Positions 18,642-28,330 are shown, counted from the first letter of the stretch. The stretch is 45,765 nucleotides of DNA from Chloroflexota bacterium (GCA_009377635.1 WHTR01000002.1:45300-91064); one strand, 5' to 3'. Translations and numbers: made by a program. The notes: generated from the letters alone by a model not told the origin.

Positions 18642-19037
18642 CTACCCTCTCACGACATTGCGCACGTAACCGCCGGCCCCGACGCTGGTGAGGGCGAAGT
18701 AGGAGAGGCGCTCGTCTCCCGAATTGCGGATGCCATGGACGCGCCCGCGCGGGACGATGACGCATTCGCCGGCCCGGATCGAGACGGTGGAGCCACCCTC
18801 TTTCAGGTAGTCGCCCTGCCCTTCGAGGATGATCAGGGCGTGGGCGTTCTCCGGGTGCTGATGCGTCCCATTTTCTTGCCCGGGCTCAAGGCTCCACACG
18901 ACCAGGCTGAGATCCTGATCTGAATAGACGGGGACGACGGTCGCCTTCTCCGCTGAGAATCTACGGAAGGCCTTGGGATTGTGGACACCGCTGCCCAGCG
19001 TTTCTGGGTTCATCGCTCGTCGCTCATCCGCTTTCAT
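18642..19037 (-). CDS. cupin domain protein
   Basis: GTHQHPENAHALIILEGQGDYLKEGG...ECVIVPRGRVHGIRN. Confidence 0.85.
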   Translation of the reverse strand: MKADERRAMNPETLGSGVHNPKAFRRFSAEKATVVPVYSDQDLSLVVWSLEPGQENGTHQHPENAHALIILEGQGDYLKEGGSTVSIRAGECVIVPRGRVHGIRNSGDERLSYFALTSVGAGGYVRNVVRG

Positions 19038-19393
19038 GTCGAGCCTCCAATCTCAATGAATCGTTTTTCGTCAGGCTCATCGATCTCCCGCGCGCAACCC
19101 GCCCCGCCACCCGACCTGCTCGGCCAGGTCTACGAGCACGGCCCTCTCGTCCCATCCCGCTCGTCGTCCCGACACACCTGGCCGGGCGGCGGACTAGTCC
19201 CCGCCCTACCGGAGCAACGGAACGACGCAATGGCGATATGCACGAGAAATGATCTACGAGTATATTCACCCGGAAGCCTATGGCGAAGCATGTGGTTCGA
19301 CAGGTTCGACAAGCGCGCCATGAGCGGTGCCATCCCCAGGCCGGGCTTGATGAACTGGACAGTCGGAGGCAGACAGTCATCACCACGAAGGCG

Positions 19394-19834
19394 ACCTACG
19401 ACGTGAAGCAGCTACCGGACGACCTGGCCGTGGCTGGGCACCAGATCAACTTCATGCCTGGCCAGAACGGCGTCTACCCGGCCTACAAGAGCCTGCGGAC
19501 CCGCGTCACCGCCTTCTGGTCCACCTCCGCGGCCATGGGGCCAGAGCCGCTGGTGGCGCTCATGAACGCGATCCACCGCGATGACGAGCGCAAGGTGGAC
19601 GAGATCTGGGAGGACATGCACAGGGTGCCGCCCATGGTTCCGCCCGGTGAGTTCTCGCATTTTCCGGAGTACAACGCCCAGGTGGAGAAGGTGCGCTTCA
19701 ACGCTGCGAGCTATGTCAACGCCGGCCCGTCGCGGGCTCCGTACCGCGATCTGCCCGACTACTAGCGGAAGCAGGCCGAGCTGCACGGCAAGGTCTGGGC
19801 GGAATTGCGGCGCAAGTACGCCCACGGGGAATGA
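19394..19834 (+). pseudogene. C-terminal part of a dihydrodipicolinate synthase/DapA-like aldolase interrupted by TAG
   Basis: INFMPGQNGVYPAYKSLRTRVTAFWSTSAAMGPEPLVALMNAI...GPSRAPYRDLPDY*RKQAELHGKVWAELRRKYAHGE*; amber at 19763-19765. Confidence 0.6.
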
Positions 19835-19916
19835 TCGGCCGTGAAGAGGGTAAGGCGCCTCTTCCCCACCCATTTTGGGGGAGAGACAGGGGCAACAGAC
19901 CACCGTCTACGAAGCC

Positions 19917-20870
19917 CTACCCCGCGTCGAGATGGAAGAAGCGGATGACGTTCCCGGCCAGCATCAGGTACTTCTCATCCTCCGGCACCTCTCCAAACTC
20001 CCGCTCGATCTGCTGGAGTGAATGTGGCCAGTCGCCGGCGGCGTGGGCAAAATCACTGCCCCACATGATCGTCTCGACCCCAATCTCGTGGCGCGTTCCA
20101 ATGCCGTACGGGTCGGAGAGGAACCCCCACAGGTTGTGCCGTCTCACATACTCTCTGAGCGGGACTTCGAGGAAATCGAACCCGAACTGGTCCTGCGCCA
20201 GGTACTTGTAGCGCTCATAGTTGGACTGCACCTGCACCAACGTCGATGGGAGCCAGCCGATCAAGGTCTCACCCCAGTAGATCTGCAGGTCCGGGAACCG
20301 GTCGTAGACCCCAGCCATTGCCATCTGCACCGGAGCGACAATGCCTTCGAACGTGTAGCGGAAGAACCAGGGGCGGATGGGGTCCTTGGCGAAGAACCCA
20401 CCGGCTCGATCTGGCGATTCGGACTTCTGGTAGTCGAACGTCGGCTCATCGTCGCGGGCCATCCGCGTCGAGCCCGAGCCGCAATGATGGGTGATCGGCA
20501 TCTTCATATCGAGGGCAGCAGCCCAGAAGCGGTCGTCCTCGGCAGCGGGAAATGGCTTCCCGCTGGGGTAGCGGTCGACCTGTACACCCTTCAGGCCGGC
20601 TTTGGCGCAGTACTCCATCTCCTTGATCGCGGCATCGACACCCGCCACGGGAAGCACACCGAGGGCAATCAGGCGATCAGGAGCGACGGCGGCGTATTCC
20701 TCGGCGAGATACGCATTGTAGGCATGATTGACGGCAAGATAGGCCTGGGGATCCGGGATCGAACGCAGCATGTCCAAGTTCCCGGGCTGCGTCGAGAACA
20801 TGATTTCGGCATCCACGCCGTCCTGGTTCTGCTCCTTGAGGCGTTGCATGGTCAATTCGTGAAACCGCAT
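19917..20870 (-). CDS. Amidohydro_2 family hydrolase, N-terminally truncated
   Basis: QDGVDAEIMFSTQPGNLDMLRSIPD..., GVQVDRYPSGKPF, MPITHHCGSGSTR, MWGSDFAHAAGDWPHS; lacks the N-terminal HxH segment. Confidence 0.75.
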   Translation of the reverse strand: MRFHELTMQRLKEQNQDGVDAEIMFSTQPGNLDMLRSIPDPQAYLAVNHAYNAYLAEEYAAVAPDRLIALGVLPVAGVDAAIKEMEYCAKAGLKGVQVDRYPSGKPFPAAEDDRFWAAALDMKMPITHHCGSGSTRMARDDEPTFDYQKSESPDRAGGFFAKDPIRPWFFRYTFEGIVAPVQMAMAGVYDRFPDLQIYWGETLIGWLPSTLVQVQSNYERYKYLAQDQFGFDFLEVPLREYVRRHNLWGFLSDPYGIGTRHEIGVETIMWGSDFAHAAGDWPHSLQQIEREFGEVPEDEKYLMLAGNVIRFFHLDAG

Positions 20871-20891
20871 GGCGCCCCACCGGATGACGGA

Positions 20892-22124
20892 TCAAGTCCG
20901 CGCTATTGGCTCCACCGGGACCACCTGCTGCCAGGCCGCGTCGGGCGCGGTCACGAAGCTGGCGCTATTGATCTGATCGTACTGGAGGCTCGCCTCCAGC
21001 CCGGGCGGGTCCTCTCCCTGCAGATGTGCCCGCGCGCACCTCAACATCAGATGGCGCATGGCGATCACGGCACCGTCCGAGCTGCCCAGGTGCTCATGGG
21101 TCCGGTCGAGGATCGGGCCCTGGGTCTCGTTCACCGCGTGGTCCTGGGTCATCACCCCCTCGATGCCGGACATGGTGCTGGTCTTCATGGCCTCCCGGTC
21201 CTGGAGATACCAGTTGTCGAGGTTGCGGGCTTTCCGAAACCCGGCGTCCACCTGGTGGCCCCCGTTCTGGACCCGCCACTCCACGTCGACTGGCTTCTCC
21301 ACGTCGAAGAAAAACTGGAAGTGCCAACTGGTGGTGTCGTCGCGGGGGACCCACGCGTTCACGATGCGCGACTGGTCCAGGTACGTGCCGGGCGGGACCA
21401 CGGTCCAGAATGGGAGAATAAACGGCGTGACCCGTACCAGGTTGCCGCCGTCGCGAGCGCGGCGAATCGCCGCGTACCGGAACCCGTAGGCGGCGGGCTC
21501 CACTTCCAGCCTCGGCGCCAAGTCGGCGTCGGTCGCCGCGACTCGTCCATCCTCGAGGCTGCCCCACGGGGCCAGGCGGTGGAGGATGGCGAGGTGGGCC
21601 GAATCGATGCCTCCTTCGATGGCCTGGGCGTAGTTGCATTCCTCCAGGGTCTTGAAGGCGTGGGCATAGCTGGGCGGCACCTTCAGCCACAAGAACTCGG
21701 GGAAGGGCGGCACTCGGTCGGGAGGCCCCAGGTAGGCCCAGATGACCCCGCCTCGCTCTCGGGTCGGATAGGCCAGGTGCTGGACGCGCAGCGTGGCCGG
21801 CTCGCACGGGGTGTCGAGCACACGCCCCTGCACGTCCATCTTCCACCCGTGGTAGATACAGCGCAGGCCCCCGTCCTCGTTGCGTGCCAGGGCCAGCGAC
21901 GCCTGGCGGTGCGGGCAGCGCTCTGCAAGCAGGCCGACCCTCTCCTCGGTGTCGCGGAAGGCCACCAACCGCTCGCCCATCAGCTGCACCCGCGCAGGTG
22001 CGCCATCGCGCTCGGGCAGCTCCTGGGAGAGCAGCGCTGGCATCCAGTACCGTCGAATCAGAGTACCCATCGGGGTACCGGGACCAATGTGCGTCAGGAG
22101 CTCGTTGTCTTCAGCGGAGAGCAT
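20892..22124 (-). CDS. Rieske oxygenase
   Basis: CPHRQASLALARNEDGGLRCIYHGW; EGGIDSAHLAILH. Confidence 0.92.
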   Translation of the reverse strand: MLSAEDNELLTHIGPGTPMGTLIRRYWMPALLSQELPERDGAPARVQLMGERLVAFRDTEERVGLLAERCPHRQASLALARNEDGGLRCIYHGWKMDVQGRVLDTPCEPATLRVQHLAYPTRERGGVIWAYLGPPDRVPPFPEFLWLKVPPSYAHAFKTLEECNYAQAIEGGIDSAHLAILHRLAPWGSLEDGRVAATDADLAPRLEVEPAAYGFRYAAIRRARDGGNLVRVTPFILPFWTVVPPGTYLDQSRIVNAWVPRDDTTSWHFQFFFDVEKPVDVEWRVQNGGHQVDAGFRKARNLDNWYLQDREAMKTSTMSGIEGVMTQDHAVNETQGPILDRTHEHLGSSDGAVIAMRHLMLRCARAHLQGEDPPGLEASLQYDQINSASFVTAPDAAWQQVVPVEPIART

Positions 22125-22164
22125 CTTTCCTCCCTTCAGCCACCAGCGATCCGTCTGCTAGCGC

Positions 22165-23442
22165 TTAACCCGTTTTCCTACGCGCTGCGCGGCTGACCAC
22201 TGATAGCCCCTCGGCAAGTGGGCAGGTCTCCTGCCAGCGGGCGCCCGCGGGCTGCACGAAGTCCGCACCCGCAATGCGCGCGAAGGGAATCGACGCCTGC
22301 ACGCCGGGCAGGTCCCCTCCAGCGGCTAGCGCCTGAGCAGCAGCCAGGAGATGCCGCCGCAGGGCCACGACGGCGGTGTCGGTGGCGCCCACGCGCTCCC
22401 GGGTCCGATCGACCACCATCCCCTGGATCTCGGCGAGGGCGTGGTCCTCGATGATCACCCCCTCGATGCCCGTGAAGCTGCGCAGGCGCATCGCCTCCCG
22501 GTCCTGGTCGTATCGGTTGGGCATGTCCCTGAGCTTCCGATACCCGGCGTCCAGTCGGTCCAGCCCACGGGTGGCCGTGTATTCGGCGATATCCACCGGC
22601 TCCTCGTTATTGAACCGAAACAGGAATTGCCAGTTGCTGCCGTCGTCCCGCGGCACGACCACCTGGGCCGTGGTATTGGCCCCTACGGCCGGCCCCAGAA
22701 TCAGGCAGGAGGGCATCACGTAGGAGGTCATGCGCACGTGCTCCTGGGTCTCGTCGCGTGGCCGAACCGCCGCGTACCGAAATCCATATGCCGTTTCTTG
22801 CACCTCGACGCGCGGGACCGTCTCGCGGCGGTCCAGGTCAGCCAACCGGACCCCCGCCCGCACCTGTCCATCGGTCAGGCGCCGATGGGCAATGGGGATG
22901 TGCGCCGGATCGACATCCCGCTCCAGGGATTGGGCGTAGTTACAGTCCTGGCGCACCTTGTAGGCCTGGCACTGCGTCGCTGGGAGCCGCAGCCAGGAGT
23001 ACTCGGGAAAGGGAGGCTCCCGCTCCGGCGGGCCGAGGTAGGCCCAGACCACCCCGCCGGCCTCGCGGTTCGGGTACGCCGGCAGCCGCACGGACTGCTT
23101 CACCTTACTGTCCTCTGGCTCGGTCGGGGTGTCGACGCACCGCCCCATCCCGTCGTACTTCCACCCGTGAAAGATACAGCGGATCCCGTACGCTTCGTTC
23201 CGGCCGTAAACCAGGGATGCCGATCGATGGGCGCAGCGCTCCTCCAGGAGCCCCACGGCGCCGGCGGTGTCCCGAAAAGCCACCAGGCGCTCTCCGAGAA
23301 CCTCCACCGCCACCGGCGCACCGTCCGGGTCGGCTACCTCTCGAGACAGCAGAACGGGAAGCCAGTACCGTCGAATCAGGGAGCCCATGGGAGTGCCCGG
23401 CCCGGTCCGCGTCAACAGCTCATTTTCTTCAGCCGTCAGCAT
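22165..23442 (-). CDS. Rieske oxygenase
   Basis: CAHRSASLVYGRNEAYGIRCIFHGW; ERDVDPAHIPIAH; internal start chosen at MLTAEENELL. Confidence 0.92.
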   Translation of the reverse strand: MLTAEENELLTRTGPGTPMGSLIRRYWLPVLLSREVADPDGAPVAVEVLGERLVAFRDTAGAVGLLEERCAHRSASLVYGRNEAYGIRCIFHGWKYDGMGRCVDTPTEPEDSKVKQSVRLPAYPNREAGGVVWAYLGPPEREPPFPEYSWLRLPATQCQAYKVRQDCNYAQSLERDVDPAHIPIAHRRLTDGQVRAGVRLADLDRRETVPRVEVQETAYGFRYAAVRPRDETQEHVRMTSYVMPSCLILGPAVGANTTAQVVVPRDDGSNWQFLFRFNNEEPVDIAEYTATRGLDRLDAGYRKLRDMPNRYDQDREAMRLRSFTGIEGVIIEDHALAEIQGMVVDRTRERVGATDTAVVALRRHLLAAAQALAAGGDLPGVQASIPFARIAGADFVQPAGARWQETCPLAEGLSVVSRAARRKTG

Positions 23443-24754
23443 GACGCACCCGCCGCCCCCTGCGGGGGAGGCGCGATGCTGCGCCAGCTCGCATCGCGGG
23501 GAGCGGGGGGCCAAAATCGGGGTCCAGGGGAGCCGCGTCCTGCCACCGAACGCTCGCCGGAGCCAGCGCGGTGGCGGCGGCGAGCTGATCGTAGGGGACG
23601 GCGGGATTCAGGCCCGGCGGGTCCCCGCCGGCCATACACGCCCGGACCGCGTCCAACATGCTGCGCCGCATGGCGATGACGCCCAGGTCGGAGGGCCCCA
23701 GGTGCTCCACGGCGCGATCGAGGATAGGGCCCTGCGTCTCGTTGACCGCGTGGTCCTGCGTGACGACGCCCTCCAGCCCGGACATGTTCTGCGCTTTCAT
23801 GGCTTCCCGGTCCTGCAGGTACCAGTTGTCGAGATTGCGGACCTTACGATAGCGGGCGTCCACCTGGTGGCCACCCACCCGGATGCGCCAGGGCACGTTG
23901 ACTGGCCCGCCTGGGTCGAAGTAGTACTGGAAGTGCCAGGTGCTGACGTCATCGCGCGGGACCCAGGCGTTCACGATGCGGTCGCCGGCCTGGTCGCTGG
24001 CCCCATAGCCATCTCTCGGCACGGTCGTCCAGAACGGCGCGACGAAATTAATGATCCGGATCAGCTGAGACTCCGGGCCAGCCGGGCGCACCGCCGCGTA
24101 CCGAAAGCCGTACCGCGTCGGTTGGATGTGCTGCTGGGCAGCCAACTCCCGCTCGACCACCCGGTCGGGGTCGATCAGGCCCCACGGGCGGGGCCGATGG
24201 AGGATGGCAGCGTGGGTATGGTCGAGGCCGCCCTCGAGCGCCTGGGCGTAGTTACACTCCTCCAGGATCTTGAAGGCGTGGTACTGGGCGGGCGGCAGCT
24301 TCAGCCACGGGAAATCGGGAAAGACCGGCCGCTTCTCGGGCGGGCCCAGGTAAGCCCACACCACCCCCGCCACCTCCCTGGTGGGGTACGCCACCGCCCG
24401 GACTCGGCCGCTGAGTGTGGATGTGGCAGGCTCGGTTGGCGTATCCACGCAACGGCCGGCCGCATCGTACTTCCAGCCATGGTAGATGCAGCGCAGGCCC
24501 CCGTCCTCGTTGCGAGCCAGGGCCAGGGAGGCGGACCGATGGGGGCAGTGCTCCTGGAGCAAGCCTACCCGCCCCTCCGTATCCCGGAACGCGACCAGGC
24601 GCTCGCCCAGGATCTGCACCCGAGCGGGCGGACCGTCGGCTGCGGGCAGCTCCTCGGAGAGCAAGGCCGGCATCCAGTAGCGACGGATCAGTGCTCCCAT
24701 GGGTGTCCCCAGCCCCACCTGCGTGAGTAGCCTATTGTCCTCGGTGGAAAGCAA
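23429..24754 (-). CDS. Rieske oxygenase
   Basis: CPHRSASLALARNEDGGLRCIYHGW; EGGLDHTHAAILH; 14-nt overlap with the downstream paralogue. Confidence 0.92.
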   Translation of the reverse strand: MLSTEDNRLLTQVGLGTPMGALIRRYWMPALLSEELPAADGPPARVQILGERLVAFRDTEGRVGLLQEHCPHRSASLALARNEDGGLRCIYHGWKYDAAGRCVDTPTEPATSTLSGRVRAVAYPTREVAGVVWAYLGPPEKRPVFPDFPWLKLPPAQYHAFKILEECNYAQALEGGLDHTHAAILHRPRPWGLIDPDRVVERELAAQQHIQPTRYGFRYAAVRPAGPESQLIRIINFVAPFWTTVPRDGYGASDQAGDRIVNAWVPRDDVSTWHFQYYFDPGGPVNVPWRIRVGGHQVDARYRKVRNLDNWYLQDREAMKAQNMSGLEGVVTQDHAVNETQGPILDRAVEHLGPSDLGVIAMRRSMLDAVRACMAGGDPPGLNPAVPYDQLAAATALAPASVRWQDAAPLDPDFGPPLPAMRAGAASRLPRRGRRVRHADG

Positions 24755-24861
24755 TTCTCACGCCCTCTGCGACGGCAATCTCGAGTAGGGTTCCTGCGTC
24801 TTGTAGTGTACTCCGCAGAAGCGCCACTCTGAACTCTGGGTGCGCCCTGAGATGTTGCGGG

Positions 24862-25016
24862 CGGCATCGCCACCCGGAGAATGCCCACGCACTGATCGTC
24901 CTCGAGGGGTGGGGCCACTATCAAAAAGAGGAATCACCAGCCTCGGAGCTGCAGGATACGTGCGGAACGTCGTCGCGAGGGGAGAGGATACTTCAGCTCA
25001 GAGAGACGTGTCGTGA
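24862..25016 (+). pseudogene. degenerate cupin paralogue with internal deletion and frameshift
   Basis: HRHPENAHALIVLEGWGHYQKEE in one frame, then SLGAAGYVRNVVARGE...* in another; matches HPENAHALIILEGQGDYLKEGG and SVGAGGYVRNVVRG of the intact cupin at 18642-19037. Confidence 0.8.
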
Positions 25017-25050
25017 TTAGCGCGAAGAGCGCGCCACCGGCAAGCGGCGT

Positions 25051-25815
25051 CTAGTTGAACGCGGCACCACCGTCGACCACGAGCGTCTGGCCGGTCATGA
25101 AGTCGCTGTCGCTCGAGCATAGAAAGGCCACCGCGCCCACGAGATCCTCGGGCGTCTGGACTCGTTTTATGGAGCGGCTCTGCGAGCGCTGTTCGAAGTA
25201 CTGCATGGTGGCGTCGTCGATCTCATCGAAGCTCTGCGTAAGCCCCGGAGCAACGGCGTTCACGGTGATGTTGTAGTCTCCCAGCTCCCGCGCCAGCACG
25301 CGAGTGAAGCCGATCACTCCGGCCTTCGAGGTGACGTAGTGCGCGAAGCGTGGGGTGCCGTTGAGCACGGTGCCCGAGCTGATGTTCACGATCTTCCCGT
25401 AGCGCTGGCGCCTCATATGCGGGACCACGGCGCGTGCGCAGAGGAACACACCGCGCAGATTGACCGCCATCACACGGTCCCACTCGTCGACGGTGATCTC
25501 CTCGAAGGGACCGCGGGAGACGGCGGGTCGCTGGTACATGGCGGCGTTGTTCACCAAGCCGTCGATACGTCCGAAGCGATCGACCGCTGCCCGGACCAGC
25601 CGCTCAGTCGCAGTGGGGTCGGACACGTCCGCCGCCACCGCCAGCGCATCGAACTCGGCCCCGCGCAACTCCTCTGCGACCGCTTCCGCACGCTGGGCGT
25701 CGATATCGGCGACCACAACGCTGGCGCCCTCGTGCGCCAGCCGCTCACAGTAGGCCCGCCCGATGCCCTGCGCCCCGCCAGTGACGATGATCGCGCGACT
25801 CTGGAGTCGTGACAT
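25051..25815 (-). CDS. SDR family NAD(P)-dependent oxidoreductase
   Basis: IIVTGGAQGIGRA, LVNNAAMY, ISSGTVLNGTPRFAHYVTSKAG, FMTGQTLVVDGG. Confidence 0.92.
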   Translation of the reverse strand: MSRLQSRAIIVTGGAQGIGRAYCERLAHEGASVVVADIDAQRAEAVAEELRGAEFDALAVAADVSDPTATERLVRAAVDRFGRIDGLVNNAAMYQRPAVSRGPFEEITVDEWDRVMAVNLRGVFLCARAVVPHMRRQRYGKIVNISSGTVLNGTPRFAHYVTSKAGVIGFTRVLARELGDYNITVNAVAPGLTQSFDEIDDATMQYFEQRSQSRSIKRVQTPEDLVGAVAFLCSSDSDFMTGQTLVVDGGAAFN

Positions 25816-25925
25816 ATTGGGCTCCTTCACCCTTCCATGTGGGACCCGTCCAGGACATGCCCGTCTGCATCAACGATGCGCATATGCTCTCCCTCTCAGA
25901 GATGACACGCGCGAGCCCGCCTGGG

Positions 25926-26816
25926 TCATTCGAGCGGGTAGGTGCTCCGAATGCGGGCTGCAGCTTTGACCAGCTCGATCATCGCCAAGTCCCGCCGGCG
26001 GAACGCCTCGTCCACGCCGTATTTTGTGTAGTCATAGTTCAGCCCGCTGGTGTTCACCTCGCCGCGCCGGAGCGGCGACATGGGACTGGTGAGGTCGCCG
26101 GAGCGAAGCAGCCCAAAGGTGGAGTACTTGGGGCCCAGGCAATAGAGGGCCGCCGTCTCGATGTCGTCCTTGCTCGCAACGCCCGCGTCGAGCAGCGCCG
26201 CCACCTCTTTTCGAAGCGCCTGCTGCAGCGCATTGATCACGAAGGAGTGCCGGTCCTTGAGGACGCGGAGCGGGACGGATCCCAACGATTCGATGAAGCC
26301 AACGACGGCCTCGAAGGTCTCCGACGAGGTCTTCTCTCCCCGGATCGCCTCGACCACGCGCAGCACGAACGGTGGCTGGAAGAAGTGAATGCCCACGACG
26401 CGCTCCGGCCGCCGGCAGCGCGCCGCGATCTCGCTGGTGGGAATGCCGGAGGCGTTCGAGGCGAGGATCGCATCGTCGCGGGCGAGTCCCTCGACGTTGA
26501 GGAACACCTCCTGCTTCAGATCGAGCCGCTCCGGCACCGCCTCGATCATCAGGTCCGCATCGGCCGCGGCGTCGCGAAGGTCCGCGGCCGGGCGAACCCT
26601 GGCCGTGGCGGCGTCCGCCTGAGCTCGGGTGATCTCCTCTGCCTCGACCAGCACGTCGAGGTTTCGCCGCACGCGCCGCAGCGAGCGGTCGAGGATCTCC
26701 CGCGAGAGGTCCGATATGGCAACCGGGTAGCCAGCCAGCGCGCAGACGGTTGAGATGTTGGACCCCATCTCTCCCGCCCCCACGATCGCGACGCGCTCAA
26801 TGCCTTCTGCGTTCAC
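25926..26816 (-). CDS. 3-hydroxyacyl-CoA dehydrogenase family protein
   Basis: VAIVGAGEMGSNIS, LMIEAVPERLDLKQEVF, ASNASGIPTSEIA, VVGIHFFQPPFVLRVVEAI, FVINALQQAL. Confidence 0.88.
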   Translation of the reverse strand: MNAEGIERVAIVGAGEMGSNISTVCALAGYPVAISDLSREILDRSLRRVRRNLDVLVEAEEITRAQADAATARVRPAADLRDAAADADLMIEAVPERLDLKQEVFLNVEGLARDDAILASNASGIPTSEIAARCRRPERVVGIHFFQPPFVLRVVEAIRGEKTSSETFEAVVGFIESLGSVPLRVLKDRHSFVINALQQALRKEVAALLDAGVASKDDIETAALYCLGPKYSTFGLLRSGDLTSPMSPLRRGEVNTSGLNYDYTKYGVDEAFRRRDLAMIELVKAAARIRSTYPLE

Positions 26817-26994
26817 GTTCTTCCTCCTCGCGTACGGTCAGGGCCGCCACTCCCAGCGATAAAGCTGTACCACCTCAGGCGCCCGTGGTGTGCAGCCCGG
26901 GGAAGGTGGCCACGGCCTCCCCGTCCCGCATAGGAGCACGCGTCATGCCAGGCGCTTGGGTTGCACCACGGTCCTGCTCGGTGGACGGGCGCGC

Positions 26995-27184
26995 TTAGGA
27001 GCCGGCTGGGGCGAGCCCGTAGAAGCGCTCCGCGTTTCCATGCAGGATCGCCTCCTTGTCCGCGCTGGTGAGATCCTCCAGATCGACGAGCTCGTTGATA
27101 TCTACCTTAAGGAAGGAACTTGGCGATGCCCTGGTTGTCTTCGATGACGTGCCCATCGCCGTCGATGATCCGAGTCGCTGGCAT
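26995..27184 (-). pseudogene. amidohydrolase scar: N-terminal ~20 codons joined out of frame to C-terminal ~38 codons
   Basis: MPATRIIDGDGHVIEDNQGIAKFLP* then DINELVDLEDLTSADKEAILHGNAERFYGLAPAGS*; matches both ends of 28779-29864 (IVDGDGHIQEDGPGI ... DIEDLLEGDELNQDDKEAILARNAERFYGWGG). Confidence 0.8.
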
Positions 27185-27196
27185 GGTTGCGCCTCC

Positions 27197-28330
27197 TCAC
27201 ACCCGATAGAACCGGGCGGCGTTGCCCCCCAGGAGCTTCTCCTTCACGCTGGCCGAAATGTCCTGGCGCAGCATCAGCTTGTCCACGAACTGCTCATCCG
27301 CGGATGCATCGCCATGGGGATAGTCCGTCGACATCATCAGCCCGTCTTCCCCCAAATGCTGCAGGAGATGGGGAAGGTCCTCGTCCGCCTCGAAGGTCAC
27401 AAAGGCCCTGCCTTCCCGGAACCACTCCGCCGGGTCCCGATACAGCTCGCGGTCGATGCCGCGCGCCCTCGGTTGCCTTGCCCCCTTGCCGCGGATCACG
27501 GTGGGCGGTTGGTAATGGCGCCGCAGCTGGTTGATCACGTAGGGCACCCACTGCGCGCCGGATTCGATGAATCCGACCCGCAGCTCGGGGAACCGACTCA
27601 GCAGGCCGGAGGCCATGATGTGGACAAAGCCCCAGATCACCGGAATGGTCGCCGAGCAAAAGAAGGCGTTCTTGGTGAAGAGCTGGGTCGCTGCAGGCGC
27701 GCCCCAACCCAGGTGCACGCATACCGGCAGGTCCTGCTCGCTCGCAGCCTCGTGCACCGGGAAGAAGCTGGGGTCATCGAGCTGGCGGTCGAAGATGACG
27801 CCCATGGTATAGATCGCCGAGGCTCCGAGCTCACTGGCCCGGCGGACCTCGGCCACGGCCGCCTCTGGATCCCGCCAGGGCACGCACGCTGCCCACAGGA
27901 GGCGGCCGTGAGACCTGGCGCAGGCGGCCCCCAGGTAGTTGTTGTACGCATGGTAGAGCGCGGCCTCCAGACGCACGTCCTCGGCGATGGACTCCAGGAA
28001 GAGGGTTGGATAGACAACCTGCCGCTCAATGCCGAACTCGTCCATCCCCTGCAGGCGCTCCTCGACGTTCTCCAGGGTCTGGCCGCCGATCGTCGCCCGT
28101 CGCGACGCGGCGGCTGGGCTGCCCGGAAAGCTCGGGGGGAAGGTCAGCCCACGCCCGGAGAACCGGGGCGCCACCTTGCCCTCGATGATCCACGCCCGGT
28201 TCGAGTCCCCCGAGTCCGCGTCGAGCGGCAAGGTCGTGGCAACCGGTCGCCGCGGATAAAACTCCTCCTCCACGTTGGCGAACATCGCCTCCGATTCCCA
28301 GATGTGACCATCGGCATCCAGAATTCCCAC
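27197..28330 (-). CDS. Amidohydro_2 family metal-dependent hydrolase
   Basis: GTG start after AGGAGG; LDADGHIWE, CVHLGWGAPA, FIESGAQWVPY, MMSTDYPHGDA. Confidence 0.88.
   Translation of the reverse strand: MGILDADGHIWESEAMFANVEEEFYPRRPVATTLPLDADSGDSNRAWIIEGKVAPRFSGRGLTFPPSFPGSPAAASRRATIGGQTLENVEERLQGMDEFGIERQVVYPTLFLESIAEDVRLEAALYHAYNNYLGAACARSHGRLLWAACVPWRDPEAAVAEVRRASELGASAIYTMGVIFDRQLDDPSFFPVHEAASEQDLPVCVHLGWGAPAATQLFTKNAFFCSATIPVIWGFVHIMASGLLSRFPELRVGFIESGAQWVPYVINQLRRHYQPPTVIRGKGARQPRARGIDRELYRDPAEWFREGRAFVTFEADEDLPHLLQHLGEDGLMMSTDYPHGDASADEQFVDKLMLRQDISASVKEKLLGGNAARFYRV

Noticed and set aside
20022-22196. 724 aa plus-strand ORF in the track (also 32766-34250, 27056-28471, 22351-23679, 42921-44261)
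   Set aside because: Shadow ORFs antisense to convincing Rieske, CoxL, amidohydrolase and GH3 genes; high GC gives long open antisense frames; no recognisable domains.
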